Shown in pieces: positions 7,130 through 13,652 of a stretch of 17,113 nucleotides of DNA (within the stretch, counting starts at the first letter, position 1; every line of letters starts with the position of its first letter). The translations under genes were made by a program, and so were the position numbers. A model generated the notes under the pieces. It did not search any database. It worked only from the letters and a program-made list of their open reading frames with translations, and was not told the DNA's origin. The stretch comes from UBA6100 sp049658145 (GTDB lineage: Bacteria; Actinomycetota; Coriobacteriia; Anaerosomatales; Anaerosomataceae): the NCBI GenBank assembly GCA_049658145.1, contig JBASOJ010000040.1, positions 1-17,113 of the forward strand, read 5' to 3'.

Positions 7130-7363
7130 CGAAGGCACCTCCTCACCTATCGATCGGGAGGGGAGAAGCAACCGCCGTTCCAACTCGTTCGCAGTGGCAC
7201 TTGCCGCACGAGCCGGAGGTATCGCGTGCGATCACCATACTCTCCGGCGCAGGCATGTGACGCCCAGGTAACGAATCATGTTCGGCACGGCTTCAGACAC
7301 TTGTTGCATACGCGCGAGTAGACGATAGCTGGGGAGAATGCATACGACGACTGATTCCAGGGG

Positions 7364-7708
7364 ATGACCCGAAGAATGCTTGTACATGGCTCAGGGCGCG
7401 GTCTGCGTAGGACGGCAGAGGCGCTGGTTCCGCACGTTGAGAGGGCCGAAGCGGTGATCGAACCGCACGTGGATCGAGCGGTCGTGACGGTTGGGATCGT
7501 CTATCCGCTCGCGATGATGCCGCAGCTCTACAACGTCTGGGCGCTCGGTCGCACTGCGGGACTCTCGGGCATCACCTACGGCATCGGATTCGCCGCAGCG
7601 CTCACGTGGACCGCCTACGGCCTCGTCCACCGAAACAAGCCGATCTGGATGATCAACACCGTCTGGGTCGGGCTGCACGGCGCGATGATCGCCGGGCTCC
7701 TCCGCTAG
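7364..7708 (+). CDS. SemiSWEET / PQ-loop family membrane protein
   Basis: A 114-residue protein with three predicted membrane helices at about 38-58, 68-88 and 94-113. The first contains the PQ-loop signature YPLAMMPQLYNVW, followed by TAGLSGITYGIGFAAALTWTAYGLV, the arrangement of bacterial SemiSWEETs, which dimerise to move sugars or other small solutes by facilitated diffusion. It is longer than usual (about 85-95 residues) because of a hydrophilic N-terminal extension of roughly 36 residues. The start is uncertain: ATG 7364 directly abuts AGGGG, while ATG 7376 lies about 11 bases after it; a start further in would trim the extension. No sugar-metabolism gene is next to it, so the substrate cannot be named. 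Confidence 0.8.
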   Translation: MTRRMLVHGSGRGLRRTAEALVPHVERAEAVIEPHVDRAVVTVGIVYPLAMMPQLYNVWALGRTAGLSGITYGIGFAAALTWTAYGLVHRNKPIWMINTVWVGLHGAMIAGLLR

Positions 7709-7789
7709 CTAGCGCTCCTTAAGCTCAGTGCTTGTTTGCGCCCTAAGGGGCATATTCCCCTCGGGACACATCGCACGGAGGGGGTCCGC

Positions 7790-8611
7790 ATGAGCGCACG
7801 GCGTTCAGGTCGCAGGTCCAGACGTCCAGACGATCGGGCCGGTCACACGCCAGAGGAGCAGGCGGCCTTCGAGGAGCGCATCGATGCGCTCGAAGGCTAC
7901 GGCGAACTCGTTGACGATGCGCGGGAGGCTGAGAGCGCTTCCGAGCGCGCCGAATTGCAGGAGGCCTCGAGCCGGGGCACGTCCGCCTCGGAGCTGAGCG
8001 CGATCATGGTGCGTCACCGAGGCCGGTGGGCTGTGGGACTCCTGATGCTTGCACTGGCGCTGGCATGTGCGATCACGGTCGCGATCACGGCGTTCTACGA
8101 GCGGGGCACGGATCTCACGGCCGGCCTGGCGGGCGACGACTCCGACGCCATCGAGGACATCGCGCCCCCCGAGCCGGCGGAGACGCCGCAGGAGGTGCTG
8201 CCGCCTGAGGTCTTCACCTACGCATGCGCCGACTGCGGCGACACGACGGTCGTCCAGGTTCCGCTCGATTTGAACAAGGACGCCCGGTACCAGTTCGCCT
8301 ACGAGGCGGGTGGCTCGCGCATCGCGATCTTCACCGTCGTGGACGGCGCCGAGTACGACACGATGGCCGAGGCGCTCGAAGCCGAGTACGCCCGGGCGCT
8401 GAGCGACGGGCTGGATGTCGAGGCGCCGCGGTACCTGGACGATGTCGGCGAGGGCGGGATGGTGTACGAGTCCACCGCGATATTCCGCAACCGCGGCGAC
8501 TGTGGGACGCTCTGGGCCAACACGCTGCAGGATGCCGGGGGCGACGAGTTCGTCACTATCACACCGGATGAGTTGGAGCGGCTGGCGCGCGTTGCGGCTC
8601 CCAGGATGTGA
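7790..8611 (+). CDS. Single-pass membrane protein with extracytoplasmic domain, unknown function
   Basis: A 273-residue protein from ATG 7790, with GGAGGGGG 5 bases upstream. The N-terminal 75 residues are basic then strongly charged and probably helical in the cytoplasm. One membrane segment lies at about 80-103. A Pro/Glu-rich linker (about 117-140) leads to an outer domain with CADC (146-149) and Cys238, which might form disulfides or bind metal. The last 60 residues (DDVGEGG...IFRNRGD...ITPDELERLARVAAPRM) resemble the end of the lipoprotein at 4538-5077. The topology looks like an anchored sensor or a periplasmic-facing accessory factor, but I recognise no catalytic motif. A strong hairpin follows. 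Confidence 0.8.
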   Translation: MSARRSGRRSRRPDDRAGHTPEEQAAFEERIDALEGYGELVDDAREAESASERAELQEASSRGTSASELSAIMVRHRGRWAVGLLMLALALACAITVAITAFYERGTDLTAGLAGDDSDAIEDIAPPEPAETPQEVLPPEVFTYACADCGDTTVVQVPLDLNKDARYQFAYEAGGSRIAIFTVVDGAEYDTMAEALEAEYARALSDGLDVEAPRYLDDVGEGGMVYESTAIFRNRGDCGTLWANTLQDAGGDEFVTITPDELERLARVAAPRM

Positions 8612-8636
8612 CGGGCGGCGTCACGCGCCTGAAAGA

Positions 8637-8666
8637 CGATGGGGCGCCCGACCGGGCGCCCCATCG
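8637..8666. terminator. Bidirectional hairpin terminator between convergent genes
   Basis: A perfect 13-bp stem (8637-8649 with 8654-8666) and GACC loop lies between the membrane protein gene and sufB. On the minus strand it is followed by TCTTTC; on the plus strand no T-run is present. Confidence 0.8.
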
Positions 8667-8682
8667 CTGAATGCGAGTGAAC

Positions 8683-9954
8683 CTACATCGCTTCCTTGCT
8701 CGTCTCCTCGATGGCCTTGTCGATCTGCTTGCGCAGCACGTCGGGCAGGCCGGGGATGTCGATGTTCACGAATCCGCGCGTGATCATGGAGACCGCCTCG
8801 TCCTTGGGCAGCCCCCGCGTCATGAGGTAGTAGATCTCCTCGGCGGCGATCGGTGAGATCGCGGCCTCGTGGGAGAGCTCCGCGCCCGGCGCGCCCTCGC
8901 TCGCCAGCTCGGGAATCGCCCACTGCGTGGAGTCCGGCGACTGGACGATGCCACGGCAGTCGAGGTGCGCCTTGCAATCGTTCGTGCGTCCGATGAGACG
9001 GCCACGCGAGTACACGACCGACTCGTCGAGCGAGACCGTGCGCGCCACCGCTTCTGAACGCGATCCTTCGCCGATCAGCTGCGCTTCACTGCCGAGGTCG
9101 ATGATCGAGTCCTTCAGACCGTAGACGATCGAGTTGAAGACGGCCGTGGAGCGCTTCCCCTCGAGCTTGGCCACCGGGAAGGCCTGGATGGACTTCACCG
9201 GGGTGAGCAGCACGTAGTTGTTGATGTAGACGCCGTCGTCATCCACGACCACGCCGGTGCGCGGGCGGACGCTGAAGTCCTCGGCCCAGTTGTGCACCAT
9301 CGTGAACGTGAGCTTGGCGCCCTTGCCCACATAGAACTCGGAGATGCCGGCGTGCAGGCCCTCCTTCACGTCGACGTGTACGTTGCACCCGGTGATGACG
9401 TTCGCCTCGGCGCCGTCCTCCACGATGATGATGTTGTGCACGTTCTGGCTGACGTTGCTCTCGCTCACGAACAGGCACGCCTGGATGGGCTTCTCCACCT
9501 TGCGGCCGGCCTTCACGCGGATGAAGTAGCCCTCGGTCTGGTGGAGCGCCACGAGTGCCGTGTACTTGTCCTTGTCGGGCATGACCGCGCGCCACCAGTA
9601 TTTCTCAAGCATCTCCTCGGGCCACAGGCGCAGTGCCTCTTCCGTGCTCATGATCTCGATGGCGTCGTCGAACGCTTTCTGGACGCGCTCGTAGATCGGC
9701 GTGCGGTCCATCTGGAAGTAGCTGGCCGAGCGGTCGGACTCGTCGGCCATGAAGCCCGAGTGGATGACCGTTTCCTTGACCTGCTTCTCCAGGCTCTCGA
9801 GCGTCTCGATCTTCTGCTGCTCCGAGACGGTCTTGAAGCGCGTGATGTCCACGTCCGGGCCGAGGGCCGCAGGCTTGTCTGAGGTCGACTCCGCTGCGAC
9901 GCGGATCTCTTCGAGGCGCGCGAGGGCGCCGGGGCTCAGCTGAGTGTCTGACAT
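8683..9954 (-). CDS. sufB: SufB/SufD family Fe-S cluster scaffold protein
   Basis: A 423-residue SufB/SufD-type protein, the scaffold that builds Fe-S clusters with the SufC ATPase. Family landmarks include NVHNIIIVEDGAEANVITGC, then YGLKDSIIDLGSEAQLIG, and C-terminal SHEAAISPIAAEEIYYLMTRG, matching the SufB EHEATTSKI...QRG region. Cys333 (HLDCRGIV) lines up with the cluster-assembly cysteine of SufB. There is no second SufB/D gene, SufS or SufU in the window, so this looks like the minimal two-gene SufC-SufB type known from anaerobes and archaea, in which SufB forms homodimers. The ATG at 9954 lies inside the end of sufC (19-base overlap) and has GTGGAG 8 bases upstream; a reading from 9972 has a poorly placed site. 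Confidence 0.92.
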   Translation of the reverse strand: MSDTQLSPGALARLEEIRVAAESTSDKPAALGPDVDITRFKTVSEQQKIETLESLEKQVKETVIHSGFMADESDRSASYFQMDRTPIYERVQKAFDDAIEIMSTEEALRLWPEEMLEKYWWRAVMPDKDKYTALVALHQTEGYFIRVKAGRKVEKPIQACLFVSESNVSQNVHNIIIVEDGAEANVITGCNVHVDVKEGLHAGISEFYVGKGAKLTFTMVHNWAEDFSVRPRTGVVVDDDGVYINNYVLLTPVKSIQAFPVAKLEGKRSTAVFNSIVYGLKDSIIDLGSEAQLIGEGSRSEAVARTVSLDESVVYSRGRLIGRTNDCKAHLDCRGIVQSPDSTQWAIPELASEGAPGAELSHEAAISPIAAEEIYYLMTRGLPKDEAVSMITRGFVNIDIPGLPDVLRKQIDKAIEETSKEAM

Positions 9955-10709
9955 AGTTTGCACTCCACACATGCCTCGTAACCGTGGTTGGATATCTCGT
10001 CGATCAGGTCGAGCGGATTGCCCTTGCAGGCGAGGCGGCCGCCGTAGAGCACGTGCGCCACGTCGGCGTTCACGAACTCCAGGATGTGGCCGGTGTGCGT
10101 GATGATGAGGCCGGCGCGCGTGCGCTCGGAGATGCGGCCCTCGCCCTTGAGCAGCGCGTTCATGGCACCGCCGACGACGGCGATGTTGTCGAGGTCGACG
10201 CCGCTCTCAGGTTCGTCGAACAGCGCCAGGTCGGGCATCTGCGCGAGCAGTTGGGCCATCTCGGCGCGCTTCGCTTCGCCGCCCGAGAAGCCCATGTTCA
10301 CGTCGCGCTCAAGCATGTGGCCGAGGTTGAGCTCCTCGTCGAGCGTGGCGATCGCGTCGTCGGCGACCTCGCCGCCCGCCGCCACCTCGAGCATCTGGCG
10401 CAGCTTCACGCCGCGTACCGCAGGCGGGCGCTGGAAGGCGATGCCGATGCCGAGACGGGCGCGCTCGTCTATCTCGAGGTCGGCGAGGTCGACACCCTTG
10501 AACACGATGCGCCCGCGGGTCACGTGGTAGTCGGGCATACCGACGATGGTGTTGAGCAGCGTGGATTTGCCGCCGCCGTTGGGGCCGAGCAGCACGTGCG
10601 TCTCGCCCTCACCGATGGTGAGGTCGATGCCGAGCAGGATCTCCCGTTCGCCCACGGAGACATGCAGGTCCTCGATCACGAGCAGTGGTTCGGGCAGTTC
10701 GGAGGCCAT
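9936..10709 (-). CDS. sufC: Fe-S cluster assembly ATPase SufC
   Basis: A 257-residue soluble ABC-type ATPase that powers cluster assembly on SufB. Visible motifs: Walker A GPNGGGKST (42-50), Q-loop Q93, signature FSGGE (141-145), Walker B LALFDEPESG (161-170) and switch His205 in ITHTG. NMGFSGGEAKRAEMAQLL is characteristic of SufC. The C-terminus carries C247-x2-C250-x2-C253 followed by QTLS; this tail is absent from E. coli SufC and its role is not known to me. ATG 10709 has GAGGTG 4 bases upstream. It is the first gene of the sufC-sufB pair, transcribed away from the glycosylase gene. Confidence 0.95.
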   Translation of the reverse strand: MASELPEPLLVIEDLHVSVGEREILLGIDLTIGEGETHVLLGPNGGGKSTLLNTIVGMPDYHVTRGRIVFKGVDLADLEIDERARLGIGIAFQRPPAVRGVKLRQMLEVAAGGEVADDAIATLDEELNLGHMLERDVNMGFSGGEAKRAEMAQLLAQMPDLALFDEPESGVDLDNIAVVGGAMNALLKGEGRISERTRAGLIITHTGHILEFVNADVAHVLYGGRLACKGNPLDLIDEISNHGYEACVECKLCQTLS

Positions 10710-10818
10710 CGGTCACCTCGGTCCTTCGAAAGTCGAGGGGTCTGAAACGTCATACTACCCCTATGCGGGGGAGCGCGGCATCACTCTAGCAGGATGCGAG
10801 CCAAGCGGCGGAGGTGCG
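10710..10818. other. Divergent intergenic region sufC / glycosylase
   Basis: The 109 bases between the two starts must hold promoters for both directions, but no pair of good -35 and -10 hexamers is evident. An AGGGGT/ACCCCT inverted repeat (10736-10741/10757-10762) is the only candidate operator and is weak. Confidence 0.3.
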
Positions 10819-11631
10819 ATGCGGAATCCTGAGCAGGCAGCGTTCGTGCAGCGCGTGTGGGAGCACTACCACGCTCATGGCCGAGATCTGCCCTGGCGTC
10901 GCACGAGCGATCCGTACGCGATCCTCGTCTCGGAAGTGATGCTCCAACAGACCCAGGTGACGCGTGTGGAGCCCAAGTACGCCGTGTTCCTCGAGGCGTT
11001 CCCCACCGTGGAGGCGCTGGCCTTGGCGCCACTCCCCGAGCTGCTGCGCGTGTGGAGCGGGCTGGGCTACAACCGGCGTGCGATCAACCTCAAGCGCGCC
11101 GCCGAGGCGATCGTGGCCGAGCACGGCGGACGGGTGCCGGACACGCTCGAGGGCCTCACGTCGCTGCCCGGTATCGGCCACGCCACCGCCGCTCAGGTGC
11201 TCGCGTTCGCGTTCGACATCGGCGTGCCGTTCATCGAGACGAACATCCGCAGCGTCTACCTGCACGAGTTCTTCGGCGACGCGGCGGACGTCCCCGACGC
11301 TGCCATCCTGCCGCTCGTTGAAGCGACGATGCCCGCCGGGGGCGCCCGCCAGTGGTTCTGGGCGCTCATGGACTACGGTACGCACCTGAAGGCCACGCTG
11401 CCCAACCCGTCGCGCCGAAGCCGTCACCACACCCGGCAGGGGCGGTTCGAGGGCTCCAACCGCCAGCTGCGCGGCCGTCTGCTGGTGGCGCTCGCAGAGG
11501 GTGACGGCCTCGATGCCGAGGCGCTCGCGGAGGTCGTGCGTTTCGAGCGTGAGCGTGTGGAGGTCGCGCTTGCCGCGCTTCAATCCGAAGGGTTCGTCGT
11601 GTCCGAGGATGGGCGCTGGCGCATCGGCTGA
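10819..11631 (+). CDS. MutY-like HhH-GPD DNA glycosylase lacking the Fe-S cluster
   Basis: A 270-residue base-excision repair glycosylase. LPWRRTSDPYAILVSEVMLQQTQV (from residue 24) is the MutY/Nth opening, with the MutY catalytic glutamate at E39. LPGIGHATAAQVLAFAF (116-132) is the helix-hairpin-helix. Where MutY has catalytic Asp in LDGNV, this protein has IETNI (E140). The four-cysteine [4Fe-4S] motif expected after MDYG is absent; instead comes NPSRRSRHHTRQGRFEGSNRQLRG (from 196), a basic segment, then a probable winged-helix C-terminus. There is no MutT-like 8-oxoG recognition domain. I recall similar Fe-S-free proteins in other anaerobes annotated as A/G-specific adenine glycosylases, so specificity is uncertain. 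ATG 10819 has GGAGG 4-5 bases upstream. The 3' end overlaps larC by 52 bases. Confidence 0.85.
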   Translation: MRNPEQAAFVQRVWEHYHAHGRDLPWRRTSDPYAILVSEVMLQQTQVTRVEPKYAVFLEAFPTVEALALAPLPELLRVWSGLGYNRRAINLKRAAEAIVAEHGGRVPDTLEGLTSLPGIGHATAAQVLAFAFDIGVPFIETNIRSVYLHEFFGDAADVPDAAILPLVEATMPAGGARQWFWALMDYGTHLKATLPNPSRRSRHHTRQGRFEGSNRQLRGRLLVALAEGDGLDAEALAEVVRFERERVEVALAALQSEGFVVSEDGRWRIG

Positions 11632-12797
11632 ACGCCGGTGGCCCGGGCGGCGTCCGCCTCCAGGATCGCGGCGGCCTCGGCCACCGGAATCCCACGCTCC
11701 GAGGCGATCCGAGCCGCATCGTCGCTCTCCACGCGCAACACGCGTCCGGCTCCGGGCAGGCACGCGGTCTTGAAGCGGGCGGCGCCCAGCGAGGTCTCGA
11801 TCTCGGCCACATCGCGATCGACGAGCCGCCGTTCGGCGGCGATCATCCGCACGCCGAGCGTGCCGGTCTCGGCGATCACCCGCTCGGCCAGGCGCGGTGC
11901 GTCGGTGGTGGACGCGAGAACGCTGAGAAGCGTCCCGGCACGACCCTTCTTCATCACCACAGGCGTCTGCCAGACGTCGAGCGAGTCGGCGCCGCGCAGT
12001 CTCCCGGCCGCTACCGCCAACTCCTCGGGCGTGAGGTGGTCGATGTTGGTCTCGAGGACCACGACCTCATCGCGTCCCGGCTCGGCAGCTTCTGCCTCGC
12101 CCACGAGCAGGCGACAGACGTTGGGTATGCCGAGGTCGCGCGTGCCGAGGCCCATCCCGACGCGCCGGAGCGTCATGGGCGGGACGAAGCCGGATCCCGT
12201 GGCGAAGGTCGCGAGCAGCGCTGCTCCCGTGGGCGTGGTGAGCTCGCCTCCCGCGGCACCGGGGACTACCGGCATCCCGCGGAGCAGCAGCGCCGTTGCC
12301 GGGGCGGGCACCGGCAGCTCGCCGTGCTCGGTCATGACCGTGCCGCCGCCGACCGCCACGGGCGAGGCCACCAGCTCGGTGATGCCGAGGTCGTGGAGGC
12401 CGAGAGCGACGCCGAGCACATCGGCGATGGTGTCGGCCGCGCCCACCTCATGGAAGTGCACATCGTCGATCGCTACCGCGTGTACCTCCGCCTCGGCTGC
12501 GGCCAATGCGCCGAGTGCCGCGAGCGCGCGTTCACGCACCGGCGTGGGCACGTCGGCTGTGGCGAGCAGTCCGCGAAGCTCGCGCCAGTGCCGCCGGGGC
12601 GCGCCCGGCTCGGTCACCGTGATGCCGATTCCGGCCAGTCCGCCCGAGGTGCGTTCGACGATCGAGACGCGGATCTGCTCGAGGCCCATCGACGCCAGCG
12701 CGTTGCGCAGCCGTACGGGATCGAAGCCCGCGCCGACGAGCGCGCCGAGCAGCTTGTCGCCGGAGACCCCGGTGGAGCAGTCAAGGTAGGCGATCAC
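11580..12797 (-). CDS. larC: Nickel-pincer cofactor biosynthesis protein LarC (nickel insertase)
   Basis: A 405-residue LarC, the CTP-dependent enzyme that inserts nickel into the pyridinium dithio acid mononucleotide to finish the nickel-pincer nucleotide. Motifs: YLDCSTGVSGDKLLGAL at the start, VHFHEVGAADTIADVLG (113-129), PVPAPATALLLRG, ELTTPTGAALL, then ETNIDHLTPEE (249-259) and LDVWQTPVVMKKGRAGTL. In Lactiplantibacillus plantarum, LarC is made from two frames by ribosomal frameshifting; here it is one uninterrupted frame. GTG 12797 overlaps the larB stop in a GTGA junction, indicating translational coupling. The last 52 bases overlap the convergent glycosylase gene. LarE and the lactate racemase LarA are not in the window. 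Confidence 0.93.
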   Translation of the reverse strand: MIAYLDCSTGVSGDKLLGALVGAGFDPVRLRNALASMGLEQIRVSIVERTSGGLAGIGITVTEPGAPRRHWRELRGLLATADVPTPVRERALAALGALAAAEAEVHAVAIDDVHFHEVGAADTIADVLGVALGLHDLGITELVASPVAVGGGTVMTEHGELPVPAPATALLLRGMPVVPGAAGGELTTPTGAALLATFATGSGFVPPMTLRRVGMGLGTRDLGIPNVCRLLVGEAEAAEPGRDEVVVLETNIDHLTPEELAVAAGRLRGADSLDVWQTPVVMKKGRAGTLLSVLASTTDAPRLAERVIAETGTLGVRMIAAERRLVDRDVAEIETSLGAARFKTACLPGAGRVLRVESDDAARIASERGIPVAEAAAILEADAARATGVQPMRQRPSSDTTNPSD

Positions 12798-13555
12798 GCC
12801 TCGTGCGCCACCATCTGGTTGATGCGGCTCGCCATGGCGGCGGCGCCGAAACCGTTGTCGATGTTCACGACGGCCAGCCCCGACGCGCACGCGTTCAGCA
12901 TGCCGAGCAGTGCCGCGATGCCACCGAGATTGGCGCCGTAGCCCACCGAGGTAGGAACCGCGATCACCGGGCAGCACACCAGCCCGGTCACGAGCGAGGG
13001 CAGCGCGCCCTCCATGCCGGCGACCGCGATGATCGCGTTGGCGCTACGCAGCACGTCCTCATGTGCGAGCAGGCGGTGCACGCCCGCCACGCCCACGTCG
13101 TAGAGGCGCGTCACCTTGTTGCCCATGACCTCGGCAGAGATCGCCGCCTCTTCGGCCACATGCTGGTCGGCGGTGCCGCCGGTGGCGACCACGATGTGTC
13201 CGAGTGCCGGACGCTCCGCGCGGCGATCCACGAGCAGGATCCGCGACTCCTCGAAATAGCGTGCGTCGGAAGCCACCTGTGCGACCTTCTGGAAGTGCGC
13301 TGCGCTCGCGCGCGTGCCCAGGAAGACATCGCCGTGTTCAAGGATCTCGCGCGCGATCGAGCGTACCTGAGAGGCGGACTTGCCTTCGCAGAGCACCACC
13401 TCGGCGAAGCCGCACCGGAGCGCCCGATGGTGGTCGACCTTGGCCTCCCCCGTGTCGGCGAAGGGGAGATGCGCGAGTGAGGCGAGGGCCTCGTCGGCGC
13501 TTGTCTCTCCGGTGGCTACGGCGTCGAGAAGCTCTCGCAGGGCGTCAGGGTGCAC
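12794..13555 (-). CDS. larB: LarB, pyridinium-3,5-bisthiocarboxylic acid mononucleotide pathway carboxylase
   Basis: A 253-residue protein that carboxylates and hydrolyses nicotinic acid adenine dinucleotide, the first step of nickel-pincer nucleotide synthesis; the fold is related to PurE (AIR carboxylase). HRALRCGFAEVVLCEGKS (43-60) and LGTRASAAHFQKV fit the N-terminal LarB region, and the PurE-like part shows VATGGTADQHVAEEAA (123-138), AGMEGALPSLVTGLV (179-193), PVIAVPTSVGYGANLGG (196-212) and VVNIDNGFGAAAMA. The GTG start at 13555 is fixed by a perfect AGGAGG 4 bases upstream; a longer reading from 13603 passes through that site. It is coupled to larC. Confidence 0.94.
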   Translation of the reverse strand: MHPDALRELLDAVATGETSADEALASLAHLPFADTGEAKVDHHRALRCGFAEVVLCEGKSASQVRSIAREILEHGDVFLGTRASAAHFQKVAQVASDARYFEESRILLVDRRAERPALGHIVVATGGTADQHVAEEAAISAEVMGNKVTRLYDVGVAGVHRLLAHEDVLRSANAIIAVAGMEGALPSLVTGLVCCPVIAVPTSVGYGANLGGIAALLGMLNACASGLAVVNIDNGFGAAAMASRINQMVAHEA

Positions 13556-13559
13556 GGGG

Positions 13560-13565
13560 CCTCCT
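13560..13565 (-). promoter_or_regulatory. Perfect AGGAGG ribosome binding site for larB
   Basis: AGGAGG on the minus strand, 4 bases before GTG 13555. It decides the larB start in favour of the shorter protein. Confidence 0.8.
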
Positions 13566-13608
13566 TGCGTGGGATACACGGCCACGAATCGTAATGCGGT
13601 CACTGTTG

Positions 13609-13618
13609 GTTATACACT
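13609..13618. promoter_or_regulatory. Overlapping divergent -10 elements, larB and diguanylate cyclase
   Basis: On the minus strand TATAAC (13614-13609) is a five-of-six -10 match, 54 bases from the larB start. On the plus strand TATACA (13611-13616) or TACACT overlaps it and lies about 37 bases before the cyclase start. CACTGT occurs directly repeated at 13601 and 13615. No strong -35 boxes are visible on either strand. Confidence 0.4.
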
Positions 13619-13637
13619 GTCACCACCAACTCTAAGC

Positions 13638-13642
13638 GGAGG
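13638..13642 (+). promoter_or_regulatory. Ribosome binding site for the diguanylate cyclase
   Basis: GGAGG lies 10 bases before GTG 13653. The same frame stays open back to 13380, but that would run antisense through larB; this site supports 13653. Confidence 0.6.
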
Positions 13643-13652
13643 TTGCCTGACC

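Noticed and set aside
7276..7342. Short minus-strand peptide with a CNKCLKPC pattern
   Set aside because: It runs out of the antisense of the SemiSWEET gene with no start or ribosome site of its own.
10736..10762. AGGGGT/ACCCCT inverted repeat as an operator for iron or Fe-S control of suf
   Set aside because: Six bases per arm is too short to separate from chance, and it matches no regulator motif I know.
10546..10818. Upstream extension of the glycosylase reading frame
   Set aside because: It is antisense to sufC and passes through the GGAGG site before ATG 10819, so the shorter protein is preferred.
11638..12789. 383-codon open frame on the plus strand across larC
   Set aside because: It is Ser/Ala/Arg-rich low-complexity antisense to well-supported larC.
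11580..12797. Programmed frameshift in larC
   Set aside because: The gene is continuous in one frame from LarC1-like to LarC2-like parts, so no frameshift is needed.
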